From contig NZ_JBHMFS010000006.1 in NCBI RefSeq assembly GCF_051433165.1, forward strand, positions 62,001 through 126,000: a stretch of 64,000 nt of DNA, written 5' to 3'. Below the pieces are notes generated by a model. The model ran no database searches, was not told where the DNA came from, and saw only the letters and a list, made by a program, of their open reading frames with translations. Origin of the DNA: Falsiroseomonas sp051433165. Its GTDB lineage: Bacteria > Pseudomonadota > Alphaproteobacteria > Acetobacterales > Acetobacteraceae. This document shows, piece by piece, positions 17,433 to 25,484 of the stretch (position 1 is its first letter; each line of letters begins with the position of its first letter). The position numbers and the translations under genes are program-made.

Positions 17433-17497
17433 CGGTCGTGATCCGTCATCTAAGCCCGGACCCCGGGCGCGCATCTGGCCCGTACCCCGGGCGCGGC

Positions 17498-17524
17498 GGG
17501 CGGCGGGTTCAAGCCCCGCCGCCC
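17498..17524. repeat. Perfect 10-bp stem-loop between cobS and cobT
   Basis: GGGCGGCGGG (17498-17507) pairs exactly with CCCGCCGCCC (17515-17524) around the 7-nt loop TTCAAGC. It has no T-run, so it is more likely an mRNA-stability or attenuation hairpin between cobS and cobT than a strong terminator. The loop imitates a tRNA T-arm, but no tRNA body is attached. Confidence 0.6.
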
Positions 17525-17539
17525 CATGGCAATCCGCGT

Positions 17540-18571
17540 TTAGCCTGCCTTACGCAGCAGGCTGCCGGAGGACAGTTCCTCATTGAAGCAGCGCTGGTAG
17601 TACTCGGCCACCGTGCCGCGCTCCGCCTCGTCGCACTTGTTCAGGAAGGTCATGCGGAAGGCAAAGCCGAGGTCACCGAAGATCCGGGCATTCTCGGCCC
17701 AGGTGATGACGGTGCGCGGCGACATGACGGTGGAGATGTCGCCGGCGATGAAGCCGGCCCGTGTCAGGTCGGCCAGCGCCACCATGGCTTCCGTCTGCCG
17801 CTTCATCTTCGCGTCCTTCTCGTCCCAGCCGAGCTTGGCCATGACGATCGACGTCTCCTGCGCATGCGGCAGGTAGTTCAGCGTGGCGACGATGTTCCAG
17901 CGGTCCATCTGCCCTTGGTTGATCTGCTGCGTGCCGTGGTACAGGCCCGTCGTGTCGCCCAGGCCAACAGTGTTGGCGGTGGCAAAGAGACGAAACATCG
18001 GGTGCGGGCGGATCACCTTGTTCTGGTCGAGCAAGGTGAGCTTGCCCTCCACTTCCAGCACGCGCTGGATCACGAACATCACATCCGGGCGGCCGGCATC
18101 GTATTCGTCGAAGACCAGGGCGCAGGGATGCTGCAAGGCCCAGGGCAGGATGCCTTCACGGAATTCCGTAATCTGCTTCCCATCCTTGAGCACAATCGCG
18201 TCTTTCCCGATCAGATCGATTCGGGAAATGTGGCTGTCCAGGTTCACCCGGATGCAGGGCCAGTTCAGCCGCGCCGCCACCTGCTCGATATGCGTCGACT
18301 TGCCAGTGCCGTGATAGCCCTGGACCATGACGCGCCGGTTGAAGGCGAAGCCGGCCAGGATGGCGAGCGTCGTGTCGCGGTCGAAGCGGTAGGTGCTGTC
18401 CACCTCCGGCACATGTTCAGTGCGGCGGCTATAGGCCGGCACCACCATGTCGCTTTCAAAGCCGAAGACGTCGCGTACTGCGACTTTCGTATCCGGCATG
18501 TCGATGGCGGAGGTGGGGCTGGTCTCGGCGAGGCTGGCGGCCTTGTTCATCTGTCGGTCCGGCTGTGACAT
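17540..18571 (-). CDS. cobS: Aerobic cobaltochelatase subunit CobS
   Basis: A 343-residue AAA+ ATPase that drives cobalt insertion with CobT and CobN. The family-typical N-terminus (VAVRDVFGFESDMVVPAYS) is followed by Walker A GYHGTGKST at 85-93, Walker B ALVFDEYDAG, sensor-type FATANTVGLGDTTGLYHGT, and the CobS C-terminus. The length matches characterised CobS proteins (about 330). It is transcribed dnaJ-like, cobS, cobT, with 35 bp to the upstream J-domain gene and 107 bp (containing a hairpin) to cobT. Confidence 0.96.
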   Translation of the reverse strand: MSQPDRQMNKAASLAETSPTSAIDMPDTKVAVRDVFGFESDMVVPAYSRRTEHVPEVDSTYRFDRDTTLAILAGFAFNRRVMVQGYHGTGKSTHIEQVAARLNWPCIRVNLDSHISRIDLIGKDAIVLKDGKQITEFREGILPWALQHPCALVFDEYDAGRPDVMFVIQRVLEVEGKLTLLDQNKVIRPHPMFRLFATANTVGLGDTTGLYHGTQQINQGQMDRWNIVATLNYLPHAQETSIVMAKLGWDEKDAKMKRQTEAMVALADLTRAGFIAGDISTVMSPRTVITWAENARIFGDLGFAFRMTFLNKCDEAERGTVAEYYQRCFNEELSSGSLLRKAG

Positions 18572-18606
18572 TCGATCATAATCCTAAGGCGCCAGAACGG
18601 GCGCGG

Positions 18607-19185
18607 CTACCCGGCAGGTGCGGGTGCGGGCGTGGCTTTGCCCGGAAGCTTGCGACGAACCAGGCTGTAGGCGCGGTTAATGTCCTTCAACCGTTCCTCC
18701 GCCTGACGATCCCCGCCATTGGCGTCGGGGTGGAAGCGCTTGGCGAGTTCTTTGTAACGCGAACGCAGCGCCAGGGAATCCACCGGCCAGACAAGGCCCA
18801 GAACGTCCAGCGCGGCGCGGAGTTCAGGCGGCGGCTCATCCGGTCGTGGCTGCTTCGGGCGGCGTTGGGCATGCAGCGGCGTGGCGCCCAGCACGCCCAG
18901 TGGGTCGCGCAGCACCTCGGGGTCGAAGGGGTTGGCGCCACCGAGGCGGCCCAACGGCCAGGTGGGGCGCTGCCAGCCGCTATCTTCTCGCAAATGCCGT
19001 TCGATCTCGCCTGGGGACATGCCCTTGTAATAGTCCCAGGCGCGGTTGTAGGCCCGCACATGTTCCAGGCAGAACCAGCGATATTCGTTCAGGGATTTGC
19101 GATCGCGCGGCGCGCGAAAGGCGCCGGGTTCCGGGCAACCGGGGGACTCGCAGGGGCGCACAGGCGCCTCCGGCTCCGCAGTCAT
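18607..19185 (-). CDS. J-domain (DnaJ-like) protein
   Basis: A 192-residue protein with a C-terminal J domain carrying HPD at about 152-154 (YKELAKRFHPDANGGD), followed by LKDINRAYSLVRR. The N-terminal part holds a CESPGCPEPGAFRAPRDR motif and a C...H pair (WFCLEHVRAYN), possibly a zinc site. J domains stimulate Hsp70 ATPase activity. Close relatives sit directly upstream of cobS in many alphaproteobacteria, so a role in chaperoning the cobaltochelatase is plausible but unproven. The start at 19185 is chosen by family length; upstream Mets are possible. It is divergent from bolA. Confidence 0.88.
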   Translation of the reverse strand: MTAEPEAPVRPCESPGCPEPGAFRAPRDRKSLNEYRWFCLEHVRAYNRAWDYYKGMSPGEIERHLREDSGWQRPTWPLGRLGGANPFDPEVLRDPLGVLGATPLHAQRRPKQPRPDEPPPELRAALDVLGLVWPVDSLALRSRYKELAKRFHPDANGGDRQAEERLKDINRAYSLVRRKLPGKATPAPAPAG

Positions 19186-19328
19186 TGTTCCGATACGGTC
19201 GCCACGTCGCGCCATGTGCCGGTTATGGTCGCGGGGTCCCAACCGCGCAAGGCGCGGGCACGAAACGGAGCCATGCCGGATTCGGCCATGGCGAAGCCCA
19301 CAATACCGCCCATATCAAAGGAGTATTC

Positions 19329-19610
19329 ATGTCCGACCGCGCCACCCGCATTCAAACCAGCCTGCAGCAGGCCTTCGCCCCGGCCGAGGTCACGGTGCAG
19401 GATGACAGCGCCCAGCATGCCGGGCACGCCGGCGCCCGGCCGGGTGGAGAGACGCATTATTCGGTGCGGGTGGTGAGCCCCGCCTTCGCCGGCCAGTCCC
19501 GTGTCGCCCGGTCCCGCGCCGCGCATGAGGCTGTGGCAGCGGAGTTCGAGGCCGGGCTGCATGCCCTGTCGCTCCGCCTGCTGACGCCGGATGAGGCTGC
19601 GAAGGGGTAG
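19329..19610 (+). CDS. BolA family protein
   Basis: A 93-residue BolA-like protein with the class II-type KH-like fold. Visible hallmarks are the RIQTSLQQAFAPAEVTVQDDSAQH start and the conserved AGHAGARPGGETHYSVRVVS region with the invariant His of HAGH. A strong AAAGGAG lies 5 nt before the ATG at 19329. BolA proteins bind [2Fe-2S] clusters with monothiol glutaredoxins and affect iron homeostasis and envelope genes. It is monocistronic and divergent from the dnaJ-cobS-cobT cluster. Confidence 0.93.
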   Translation: MSDRATRIQTSLQQAFAPAEVTVQDDSAQHAGHAGARPGGETHYSVRVVSPAFAGQSRVARSRAAHEAVAAEFEAGLHALSLRLLTPDEAAKG

Positions 19611-19611
19611 T

Positions 19612-20196
19612 CTACTCCGCGCCGCCACCCTCTCGGTGCCGCTGCACCACGGGGCTATCCTCGGCATAGGCATAGCAACTGCCGATCGGCAGGCGCCGCG
19701 GCGGCGGCGCGGCGGTCACGTCGCCAGCGGCAATCGCCGCCTCCCGCGCCGCCCGTTCGCGCCGCCACTTCCAGGGCGCGATGGTCTGGTAGGCCACCGT
19801 CGCCATCTGGGCCATCACCTCCCGCAGGTGGGTGCAGCCCAGCACGCCGCCGACCCGGTCCTTCACCGCCCGGTTGAAGCCCGGCCCGATGGAGACGCCA
19901 GCCAGCGAGGCGAAATTCGCCGCCACCTTCGGGCAGACTTCATAGGGGGTGAAGTCGGACACCGCCTCGCAGGCGCGGATCACCATGGACTCGTCCACCG
20001 TCAGCCGCACCCACATGCCATGCAGCGCCTCCCCCGGTGCGATGGTGCCGCGGTCCATGTTGTCGAAGGGGTAGGATTTGGTATCGACGAGGTGCGCCTC
20101 GATGTCGAACAGCCCGTCGGTCCGGTGGTAGCCGTCCATGGTGATCTGGCGGCGGTGCAGCGGAACGCGCGGAACCTCGGGCTCGGAAAGCGGCAT
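19612..20196 (-). CDS. DUF2889 domain protein
   Basis: A 194-residue soluble protein matching the DUF2889 pattern: RRQITMDGYHRTDGLFDIEAHLVDTKSY near the N-terminus, ALHGMWVRLTVDE, and a C-terminal DRVGGVLGCTHLREVM. The conserved His and Cys (GCTHL) suggest a metal or thiol site, but no function is established for the family. The start MPLSEPEVP at 20196 is preferred over read-through Met residues upstream. It stands alone and convergent with bolA (1 bp between stops). Confidence 0.82.
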   Translation of the reverse strand: MPLSEPEVPRVPLHRRQITMDGYHRTDGLFDIEAHLVDTKSYPFDNMDRGTIAPGEALHGMWVRLTVDESMVIRACEAVSDFTPYEVCPKVAANFASLAGVSIGPGFNRAVKDRVGGVLGCTHLREVMAQMATVAYQTIAPWKWRRERAAREAAIAAGDVTAAPPPRRLPIGSCYAYAEDSPVVQRHREGGGAE

Positions 20197-20264
20197 CGGG
20201 CAGGAACCCCCGGATGGTGCGGTGCGATGTGGTGCTATGGCATGCACCTGCCCAACCGGGAAGG

Positions 20265-21971
20265 CTACTCCCCGGCCCCCTCATCCCGCAGAAGGGTGGC
20301 CACGGTGCCGGGCGGCACCTCGGCCGTGGTGAAGGTATCCCCTGGCGCACGCAGCAGCACGAAGCGCATCGCCCCGTCGCGGACCTTCTTGTCCTTGCGC
20401 ATCCGCGCCATCAGCCGCTCCGCGGAGAAGCCACGCGGCAGATCCGCGATACGCGCCGGCAAGCCGCAGGCTTGCAGGTGGGAGATCACCCGCCCCGGTA
20501 ATTCCTGTGAACAGAAGCCCATCCGGGCCGAGAGCGACGCGGCCAGACAAAGCCCTACCGCCACCGCCTCCCCATGCAGCAGCGTGCCGCTATAGCCGCA
20601 CTCGGCCTCGAAGGCATGGCCGAAGGTGTGGCCGAGGTTGAGCAGGGCTCGGCCACCCTCCGCACTCTCCTCCCGCTCATCCGCCGCCACCACGCCGGCC
20701 TTGAGGCGGCAGGATTCCAGCACCGCATGGGCCAGCGCCGCCGGGTCTCCGGCCACCGCTCGCGCACCCTCCGCCTCGCACCAATCCCACAACGCGCCCT
20801 GCAACAGCCCGTGCTTGGCCACCTCCGCATAGCCGGCGCGCAGCTCCCTCGGCGGCAGCGTCGCCAGCACGCCGGTATCGGCCAGCACCAGCAGCGGCTG
20901 ATGGAAAGCGCCGACCAGATTCTTTCCCAGGCCAAGATTGATCCCGGTCTTGCCACCCACCGAACTGTCCACCTGCGCCAGCAGCGAGGTGGGCACCTGG
21001 ATGAAGGGCAGCCCGCGCAACGCCACCGCCGCGGCGAAGCCCGCCAGGTCACCCACCACGCCGCCACCCAGTGCCAGCACCGCGGTGCGCCGGTCCGCCC
21101 CCGCGGCCAGCGTCGCCTCCACCACCCGCTCCAGTTGGGCGAAGGATTTGCTGGCCTCGCCCGGCGGCACCGCGATGGTTGTAACTACCACGATGCCCGC
21201 CTCCGCCAACCCTCCCAGCAGGGTGGGCAGATGCAGCGGCGCCACGCTGGAATCAGTCACCACCACCACGCGCCGCGCCGGCAGCACGGGCGCCAGCAGC
21301 GCGCCGGCCCGGGCCAGCAGACCCTCACCCACCAGGATATCGTAGCTGCGTTCCGCGAGGCGCACCTTCATCCGCGCCGGCTCCCGATGCGCGTCCAAGG
21401 CCTCCATAACCCGGCGCGTGGTGGTCTCCGGCGGCTCGTCGGTGCAATCCACGATGATTTTCGCCTCTGCGAAGGTGGGGTGGCGCTCGATCATCAGGCG
21501 TTCCAGCACCTCGCGCGGGTCCCGGTTGAGAAACAGCGGCCGATGTTCCCGCCCCGCCACGCGGCGCAGCAGCACCGGCAGCGTGCAGCGCAGCCAAAGG
21601 GCGAGCGCGCCCGAATCGGCCACGGCGCGGCGGGTTCGCGCATCTGTGAAGGCGCCGCCGCCGGTGGCCAGGACCAGCGGCGGCCCGGCCAGCAGGCGCG
21701 CGATCACCCGGCGTTCCCCATCGCGAAAATGCGGCTCCCCATACCGCGTGAAGATTTCCGTGATGGGCAGGCCGGCGGCCAGCTCGATCTCGGTATCTGC
21801 GTCCACGAAGGGCAGGCCGAGCTTCGTCGCCAGGCGCCGCCCGATGGAGGATTTGCCGCAGCCGGGCATGCCCACCAATACCACGCTGCGGCGTGGCGGG
21901 GTGGGGTTCGCCGGTTCGGGCGAGGGGGCGTCCGGCGTGGGCCAGGCCGGAAAGGCGGTGTTGCGTGACAC
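20265..21971 (-). CDS. aroKB: Fused shikimate kinase / 3-dehydroquinate synthase
   Basis: One continuous 568-residue frame encodes two shikimate-pathway enzymes. Residues about 30-200 are shikimate kinase (AroK) with Walker A GMPGCGKSS, the DADTEIE substrate motif and ATGGGAFTD. Residues 201-568 are 3-dehydroquinate synthase (AroB) with LALGGGVVGDLAGFAA, QVPTSLLAQVDSSVGGKTGIN and the metal-binding NLGHTFGHAFE. The AroB part opens with Met201 (ATG at 21371), preceded by GGGAG at suitable spacing, so separate AroB translation is also possible. The GTG start at 21971 is chosen to avoid read-through; it leaves a short Pro-rich leader. It is divergent from xerC/D. Confidence 0.93.
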   Translation of the reverse strand: MSRNTAFPAWPTPDAPSPEPANPTPPRRSVVLVGMPGCGKSSIGRRLATKLGLPFVDADTEIELAAGLPITEIFTRYGEPHFRDGERRVIARLLAGPPLVLATGGGAFTDARTRRAVADSGALALWLRCTLPVLLRRVAGREHRPLFLNRDPREVLERLMIERHPTFAEAKIIVDCTDEPPETTTRRVMEALDAHREPARMKVRLAERSYDILVGEGLLARAGALLAPVLPARRVVVVTDSSVAPLHLPTLLGGLAEAGIVVVTTIAVPPGEASKSFAQLERVVEATLAAGADRRTAVLALGGGVVGDLAGFAAAVALRGLPFIQVPTSLLAQVDSSVGGKTGINLGLGKNLVGAFHQPLLVLADTGVLATLPPRELRAGYAEVAKHGLLQGALWDWCEAEGARAVAGDPAALAHAVLESCRLKAGVVAADEREESAEGGRALLNLGHTFGHAFEAECGYSGTLLHGEAVAVGLCLAASLSARMGFCSQELPGRVISHLQACGLPARIADLPRGFSAERLMARMRKDKKVRDGAMRFVLLRAPGDTFTTAEVPPGTVATLLRDEGAGE

Positions 21972-22020
21972 GGTGGTGAAGGCTAGCACACCGGAACGCG
22001 CACGAGGATCCGCCCCCACG

Positions 22021-22167
22021 ATGTTCCGAAATCCCCTCCTGCTGCTGCTCGCCCTGGCCGCTGCGCTGCTGGGGATCGGCCTGCTCGGGATCGGCGCCTT
22101 CCCGCCCTCCGTGACGCCGGAGCCGGTAGAGCGCGTGGTGCCGGCGGACCGCTTCGGAACGCGCTGA
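22021..22167 (+). CDS. Small single-pass membrane protein
   Basis: A 48-residue product starting MFRNPLLLLLALAAALLG, with one hydrophobic helix (about residues 5-25) and a short Pro-rich periplasmic tail ending VVPADRFGTR. It is probably translated: it fills the space between the divergent aroKB and xerC/D starts, keeps a coherent helix, and stops 17 bp before the recombinase ATG. I do not recognise the family. Confidence 0.55.
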   Translation: MFRNPLLLLLALAAALLGIGLLGIGAFPPSVTPEPVERVVPADRFGTR

Positions 22168-22183
22168 CCGCAGCAAAAGCCAG

Positions 22184-23086
22184 ATGGACCGCCACGGCGA
22201 AGCCTTCCTGGAGATGCTGGCCGCGGAACGTGGCGCCGCGCGCAACACGCTGGCCGCCTATGCCGCGGATCTGGCGGATTTCGCCGAATTCTGCACTCCG
22301 CGAGGCATTTCCTCTCTAACGGCGGATGCCGCCACCATCCAGAGCTACCTCCGCGCCGTTTCCGATGCCGGCCTGTCGGCGCGCACCGCCGCCCGCCGGC
22401 TTTCCGCCCTGCGCCAGTTCTTTCGCTTCCTGGTGCAGGAGGGTCTGCGCAAGGACGACCCGACCGAATTGCAGCAAAGCCCGCGCCTGCCCGCCAGTCT
22501 GCCCAAGCCATTGGCCGAGGCCGAGCTTGCCGCACTGCTGGACGGCGCCGCTCGCCTGCCCGGCCCCCGCGGCTCCTTCGCCCTGGCGCTGATCGAATTG
22601 CTCTACAGCAGCGGCCTGCGCGTGAGCGAGTTGGTCGCCCTGCCCGCCAATGCGCTGCGCCCCGACCAGCCGCTGGTCACCGTGCGCGGCAAGGGCAACA
22701 AGGAAAGGCTGGTGCCGATCTCCGCCCGCGCGCGCGACGCGGTGCTGGCCGCCGCGGCCGCCAAGCCGGAGCCGGAGCGGAAATCCCGCTGGCTGTTCCC
22801 CTCCCGCGCCGCCGGCGGCCATGTCACCCGCCAGACCATTGGCCTGGTCTTGAAGGATGCGGCGCTGGCCGCGGGGCTGGACCCGGCGCGGGTCAGCCCG
22901 CATGTGCTGCGCCATTCCTTCGCCTCCCACCTGTTGGCGCATGGCGCGGATCTGCGCAGCCTGCAGATGCTGCTGGGCCATGCCGATATCGCGACCACGC
23001 AGATCTACACCAAGGTGCTCGAGGAACGGCTGCAACGCCTGGTCGAGGAACACCACCCACTCGCCATCCAGGAGCCCGCCGCATGA
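22184..23086 (+). CDS. Tyrosine recombinase XerC/XerD
   Basis: A 300-residue site-specific recombinase that resolves chromosome dimers at dif with its partner and FtsK. The N-terminal SAM-like domain has EMLAAERGAARNTLAAYAADL. The catalytic domain shows Arg146 (SSGLRVSEL), the Lys-containing RGKGNKERLVPI, HVLRHSFASHLL (HxxR at about 240-243), LGHADIATTQIY and nucleophile Tyr275. Its position beside aroK/aroB is typical of alphaproteobacterial xerD, so XerD is the better guess. It is a core gene, not a phage integrase. It overlaps the next gene by ATGA. Confidence 0.92.
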   Translation: MDRHGEAFLEMLAAERGAARNTLAAYAADLADFAEFCTPRGISSLTADAATIQSYLRAVSDAGLSARTAARRLSALRQFFRFLVQEGLRKDDPTELQQSPRLPASLPKPLAEAELAALLDGAARLPGPRGSFALALIELLYSSGLRVSELVALPANALRPDQPLVTVRGKGNKERLVPISARARDAVLAAAAAKPEPERKSRWLFPSRAAGGHVTRQTIGLVLKDAALAAGLDPARVSPHVLRHSFASHLLAHGADLRSLQMLLGHADIATTQIYTKVLEERLQRLVEEHHPLAIQEPAA

Positions 23087-24003
23087 CCGCCCTCGCCCGC
23101 CCGCACCGCAGCGAACTCGCCGTCCCAGCGATTCGCCCCGAACTGTTCCCCAAGGCCGCCGCCGGCGCCGCCGATGCCGTGTTCCTCGATTTGGAAGACA
23201 GCGTGCCGGAGGCGGAGAAGGACCGCGCCCGCGCCAATGCTGTCGCCGCGATCCGCGACATCGACTGGGGCCGCAAGATCCTGGCGGTGCGGGTGAACGG
23301 CCAGGACACGCCGCATTTCTACAAGGACCTGATCGCCCTGCTCGAAGCCGGGGACCGACTGGACGTGGTGATGATCCCGAAGGTGGGCGACCCGCGGGAG
23401 GTCTTCGCCGCCGACCTGCTCGCCACCCAGATCGAGGCGAGTGCCGGCCGCGCCCGCCGTGTCGGCCTCGGCCTGGTGATCGAGACGGCGAAGGGCTTGG
23501 CCCATGTCGAGGCCATCGCCACCGCCTCCCCCCGCACCGCGAGCCTGCATCTCGGCGTGGCGGACCTGGCCGCCAGCCTGGGCATGCGCACCACGGCAAT
23601 CGGCGGGCTGAACCCGGATTATGCCAGCCCGGCCGGCCTGCTGGACCCCTGGCATTTCGCGGTCGCCCGTCTGATCACCGCCGCGCGCGCCGCTGGCCTC
23701 CGCCCGATCGACGGCCCCTATGGCGATTTCCGCGATGCCGAGGGCCTGGAAGCCAGCGCCCGCCGGGCCCGCGCGATGGGCGCCGAGGGCAAGATGGCGA
23801 TCCACCCCGGCCAGGTCGCAGCGCTGAACGCCGCCTTCCAGCCGGATGAAAAGGAAGTCGCCCAGGCGCGGCGCGTGCTGGCGGCGATGGAAGCCGGGCG
23901 GCTGGAAGGCCGCGCCGCGGTGGCGCTGGACGGCAAGTTGCTGGACATCGCCTCCATTCGCCAGGCGGAAGCCATGGTGGCGAAGGCCGAACGCGCCGCC
24001 TGA
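23083..24003 (+). CDS. CoA ester lyase of the CitE/malyl-CoA lyase (HpcH/HpaI) family
   Basis: A 306-residue TIM-barrel lyase that cleaves or forms beta-hydroxyacyl-CoA bonds, with Mg2+ and acetyl-CoA or propionyl-CoA. The motifs are AVPAIRPELFPKA near the start (RSELAVPA), AVFLDLEDSVPEAEKDRAR, VIPKVG-type MIPKVGDPREV, LGLVIETAKGLAHVEAIA, and GAEGKMAIHPGQVAALNAAF. It resembles L-malyl-CoA/beta-methylmalyl-CoA lyase and stand-alone CitE proteins. The actual substrate is not decided by the sequence. It starts 4 nt inside the recombinase gene (ATGA). Confidence 0.88.
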   Translation: MTALARPHRSELAVPAIRPELFPKAAAGAADAVFLDLEDSVPEAEKDRARANAVAAIRDIDWGRKILAVRVNGQDTPHFYKDLIALLEAGDRLDVVMIPKVGDPREVFAADLLATQIEASAGRARRVGLGLVIETAKGLAHVEAIATASPRTASLHLGVADLAASLGMRTTAIGGLNPDYASPAGLLDPWHFAVARLITAARAAGLRPIDGPYGDFRDAEGLEASARRARAMGAEGKMAIHPGQVAALNAAFQPDEKEVAQARRVLAAMEAGRLEGRAAVALDGKLLDIASIRQAEAMVAKAERAA

Positions 24004-24010
24004 GCTGTCC

Positions 24011-24769
24011 CTATGCCTTGTGGACGCGGAGCGGCCCGAAGCTCTGCGCCACGGGCATCACCTGCAGCGTGTTCACATTCACCCGCGCCGGCCGCGTCGC
24101 TACCCAGTGCACTGCGTCCGCAATGTCTTCCGGGTTCAGCGCCTCCGTCCCCGCATAGGGGGCGGCGGCCTTCTCGGCATCGCCCTTGAAGCGCACTGCG
24201 CTGAATTCGGTGCCGCCGACCAGCCCCGGCTCGATATCCGTCACCCGCACTGCCGTGCCGAACAGATCGGCGCGCAGGTTCAGGCTGAAATGGCGGACGA
24301 ACGCCTTGGTCGCGCCATAGACATTGCCGCCGGGATAGGGCCATTCGCCGGCGGTCGAGCCGATGTTCACCACATGCCCGCGATCCCGCGCCACCATCCC
24401 CGGCAGCACGGCGCGCGTCACATACATCAGCCCCTTGCAGTTGGTGTCGACCATCGCGTCCCAGTCATCGAGGTCCGCGCCCTGGGCCGGGTTCAGACCG
24501 AGCGCCAGCCCGGCATTGTTCACCAGCAAGTCGATCTGCTCCCACCCCGCCGGCAGGCTGGCCACGGCGTGCTCCACCGCCGCGCGGTCCCGCACATCCA
24601 GCACCACGCAATGGCAACGCGCCGCGCCGAGCTCGGCCACCAGCGCATCCAACCTTTCCGCGCGCCGCCCGGCGGCCAGGATGCGCCAGCCATCGGCGGC
24701 GAAGCGCCGGGCGATGGCCAGGCCGAAGCCGGCGGTGGCGCCGGTGATGAAGGCGGTCGGGGCGTGCAT
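24011..24769 (-). CDS. Short-chain dehydrogenase/reductase (YdfG-like)
   Basis: A 252-residue classical SDR. The NADP(H)-binding TGATAGFGLAIARRF (TGxxxGxG) comes with a following AAGRRAERLDAL (Arg after the second strand favours NADPH). NNAGLALG is the NNAG motif, and the catalytic triad is in GSTAGEWPYPGGNVYGATKAF (Ser, YxxxK). It resembles E. coli YdfG, which oxidises L-allo-threonine and reduces 3-hydroxypropionate-type substrates. The ATG at 24769 gives the normal SDR N-terminus. It is 16 bp downstream of the metallopeptidase gene on the same strand. Confidence 0.9.
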   Translation of the reverse strand: MHAPTAFITGATAGFGLAIARRFAADGWRILAAGRRAERLDALVAELGAARCHCVVLDVRDRAAVEHAVASLPAGWEQIDLLVNNAGLALGLNPAQGADLDDWDAMVDTNCKGLMYVTRAVLPGMVARDRGHVVNIGSTAGEWPYPGGNVYGATKAFVRHFSLNLRADLFGTAVRVTDIEPGLVGGTEFSAVRFKGDAEKAAAPYAGTEALNPEDIADAVHWVATRPARVNVNTLQVMPVAQSFGPLRVHKA

Positions 24770-24785
24770 CGGGCTTCTCCAGGTT

Positions 24786-25484
24786 TCAGCCGACGCGCAA
24801 CAGCGTCGGCCCATGGGTTCGCAGCCAGGCGGCCGCGGCGTTGCGGTGTGGGGTCAGGTGGCTGACATGGGCCCAGAACCGGGCCGAGTGATTCATCTCC
24901 CGCAGATGCGCCACCTCATGTGCCACCGCGTAATCCAGCACCCATTCGGGTGCCATCACCAGCCGCCAGGAAAACGCCAGCGAGCCATCCGGGGCGCAGC
25001 TTCCCCAACGGCTGCGCGTATCCTTCAGGCGGATGGCGGCGGGCCGCACCGCCAGCGCTTGGCTGTGCCGCACGGCCAGCACGCCGATCCGCCGCTGCGC
25101 TTCCGCCCGCAGGAAGGCCATCACGCGGCCCGGCAAATCCGCCGCCACCCCGCCCACCACAATGCGATCACCCTCCAGCGAGCCGTCCGCGGATCGTGGA
25201 TCGTGCCGGATCGTGCAGTCTTGCCCGCCGAGCATCACGCTGCCGCCATCCAGCAGCTTGTTGGCCGGTGCCAGCGCCGAAAGCCGGGCCAGCACCCAGG
25301 GCCCATTGGCGCGCAGCAGCGCCAGCCCCGCCCGGCGCGCCGCCTGCGGTGGCAGCACCACCACCACCGCCCCCTGCCGAGGACAAATGCGCAGCGAAAC
25401 CCGCCTCGCCCGCGCCGAGCGCTTCCACTGAACCTGGCAGGATCCGCCCGCCTCCGGCAACGCGATGATTTCCGCCTCGGTCAT
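24786..25484 (-). CDS. YgjP-like zinc metallopeptidase (DUF45, SprT-like)
   Basis: A 232-residue protein of the YgjP/DUF45 family. The zinc motif HEVAH lies in LDYAVAHEVAHLREMNHSARFW, with a further His in the same region acting as third ligand; the RLKDTRSRWGSCAPDGSLAFSWRL block before it is family-diagnostic. Its ATG overlaps the tag stop (ATGA), so it is coupled to the DNA glycosylase gene. Biological substrates are unknown. Confidence 0.9.
   Translation of the reverse strand: MTEAEIIALPEAGGSCQVQWKRSARARRVSLRICPRQGAVVVVLPPQAARRAGLALLRANGPWVLARLSALAPANKLLDGGSVMLGGQDCTIRHDPRSADGSLEGDRIVVGGVAADLPGRVMAFLRAEAQRRIGVLAVRHSQALAVRPAAIRLKDTRSRWGSCAPDGSLAFSWRLVMAPEWVLDYAVAHEVAHLREMNHSARFWAHVSHLTPHRNAAAAWLRTHGPTLLRVG

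Noticed and set aside
17498..17526. Possible tRNA 3' end (T-arm plus CGCCCCA acceptor-like tail)
   Set aside because: No D-arm, anticodon arm or 5' acceptor strand can be found within 80 bp upstream; kept only as a hairpin.
22184..23086. Tyrosine recombinase as evidence for an integrated element
   Set aside because: It matches the core XerC/XerD family and sits in a housekeeping neighbourhood with no att duplications, phage genes or GC shift.
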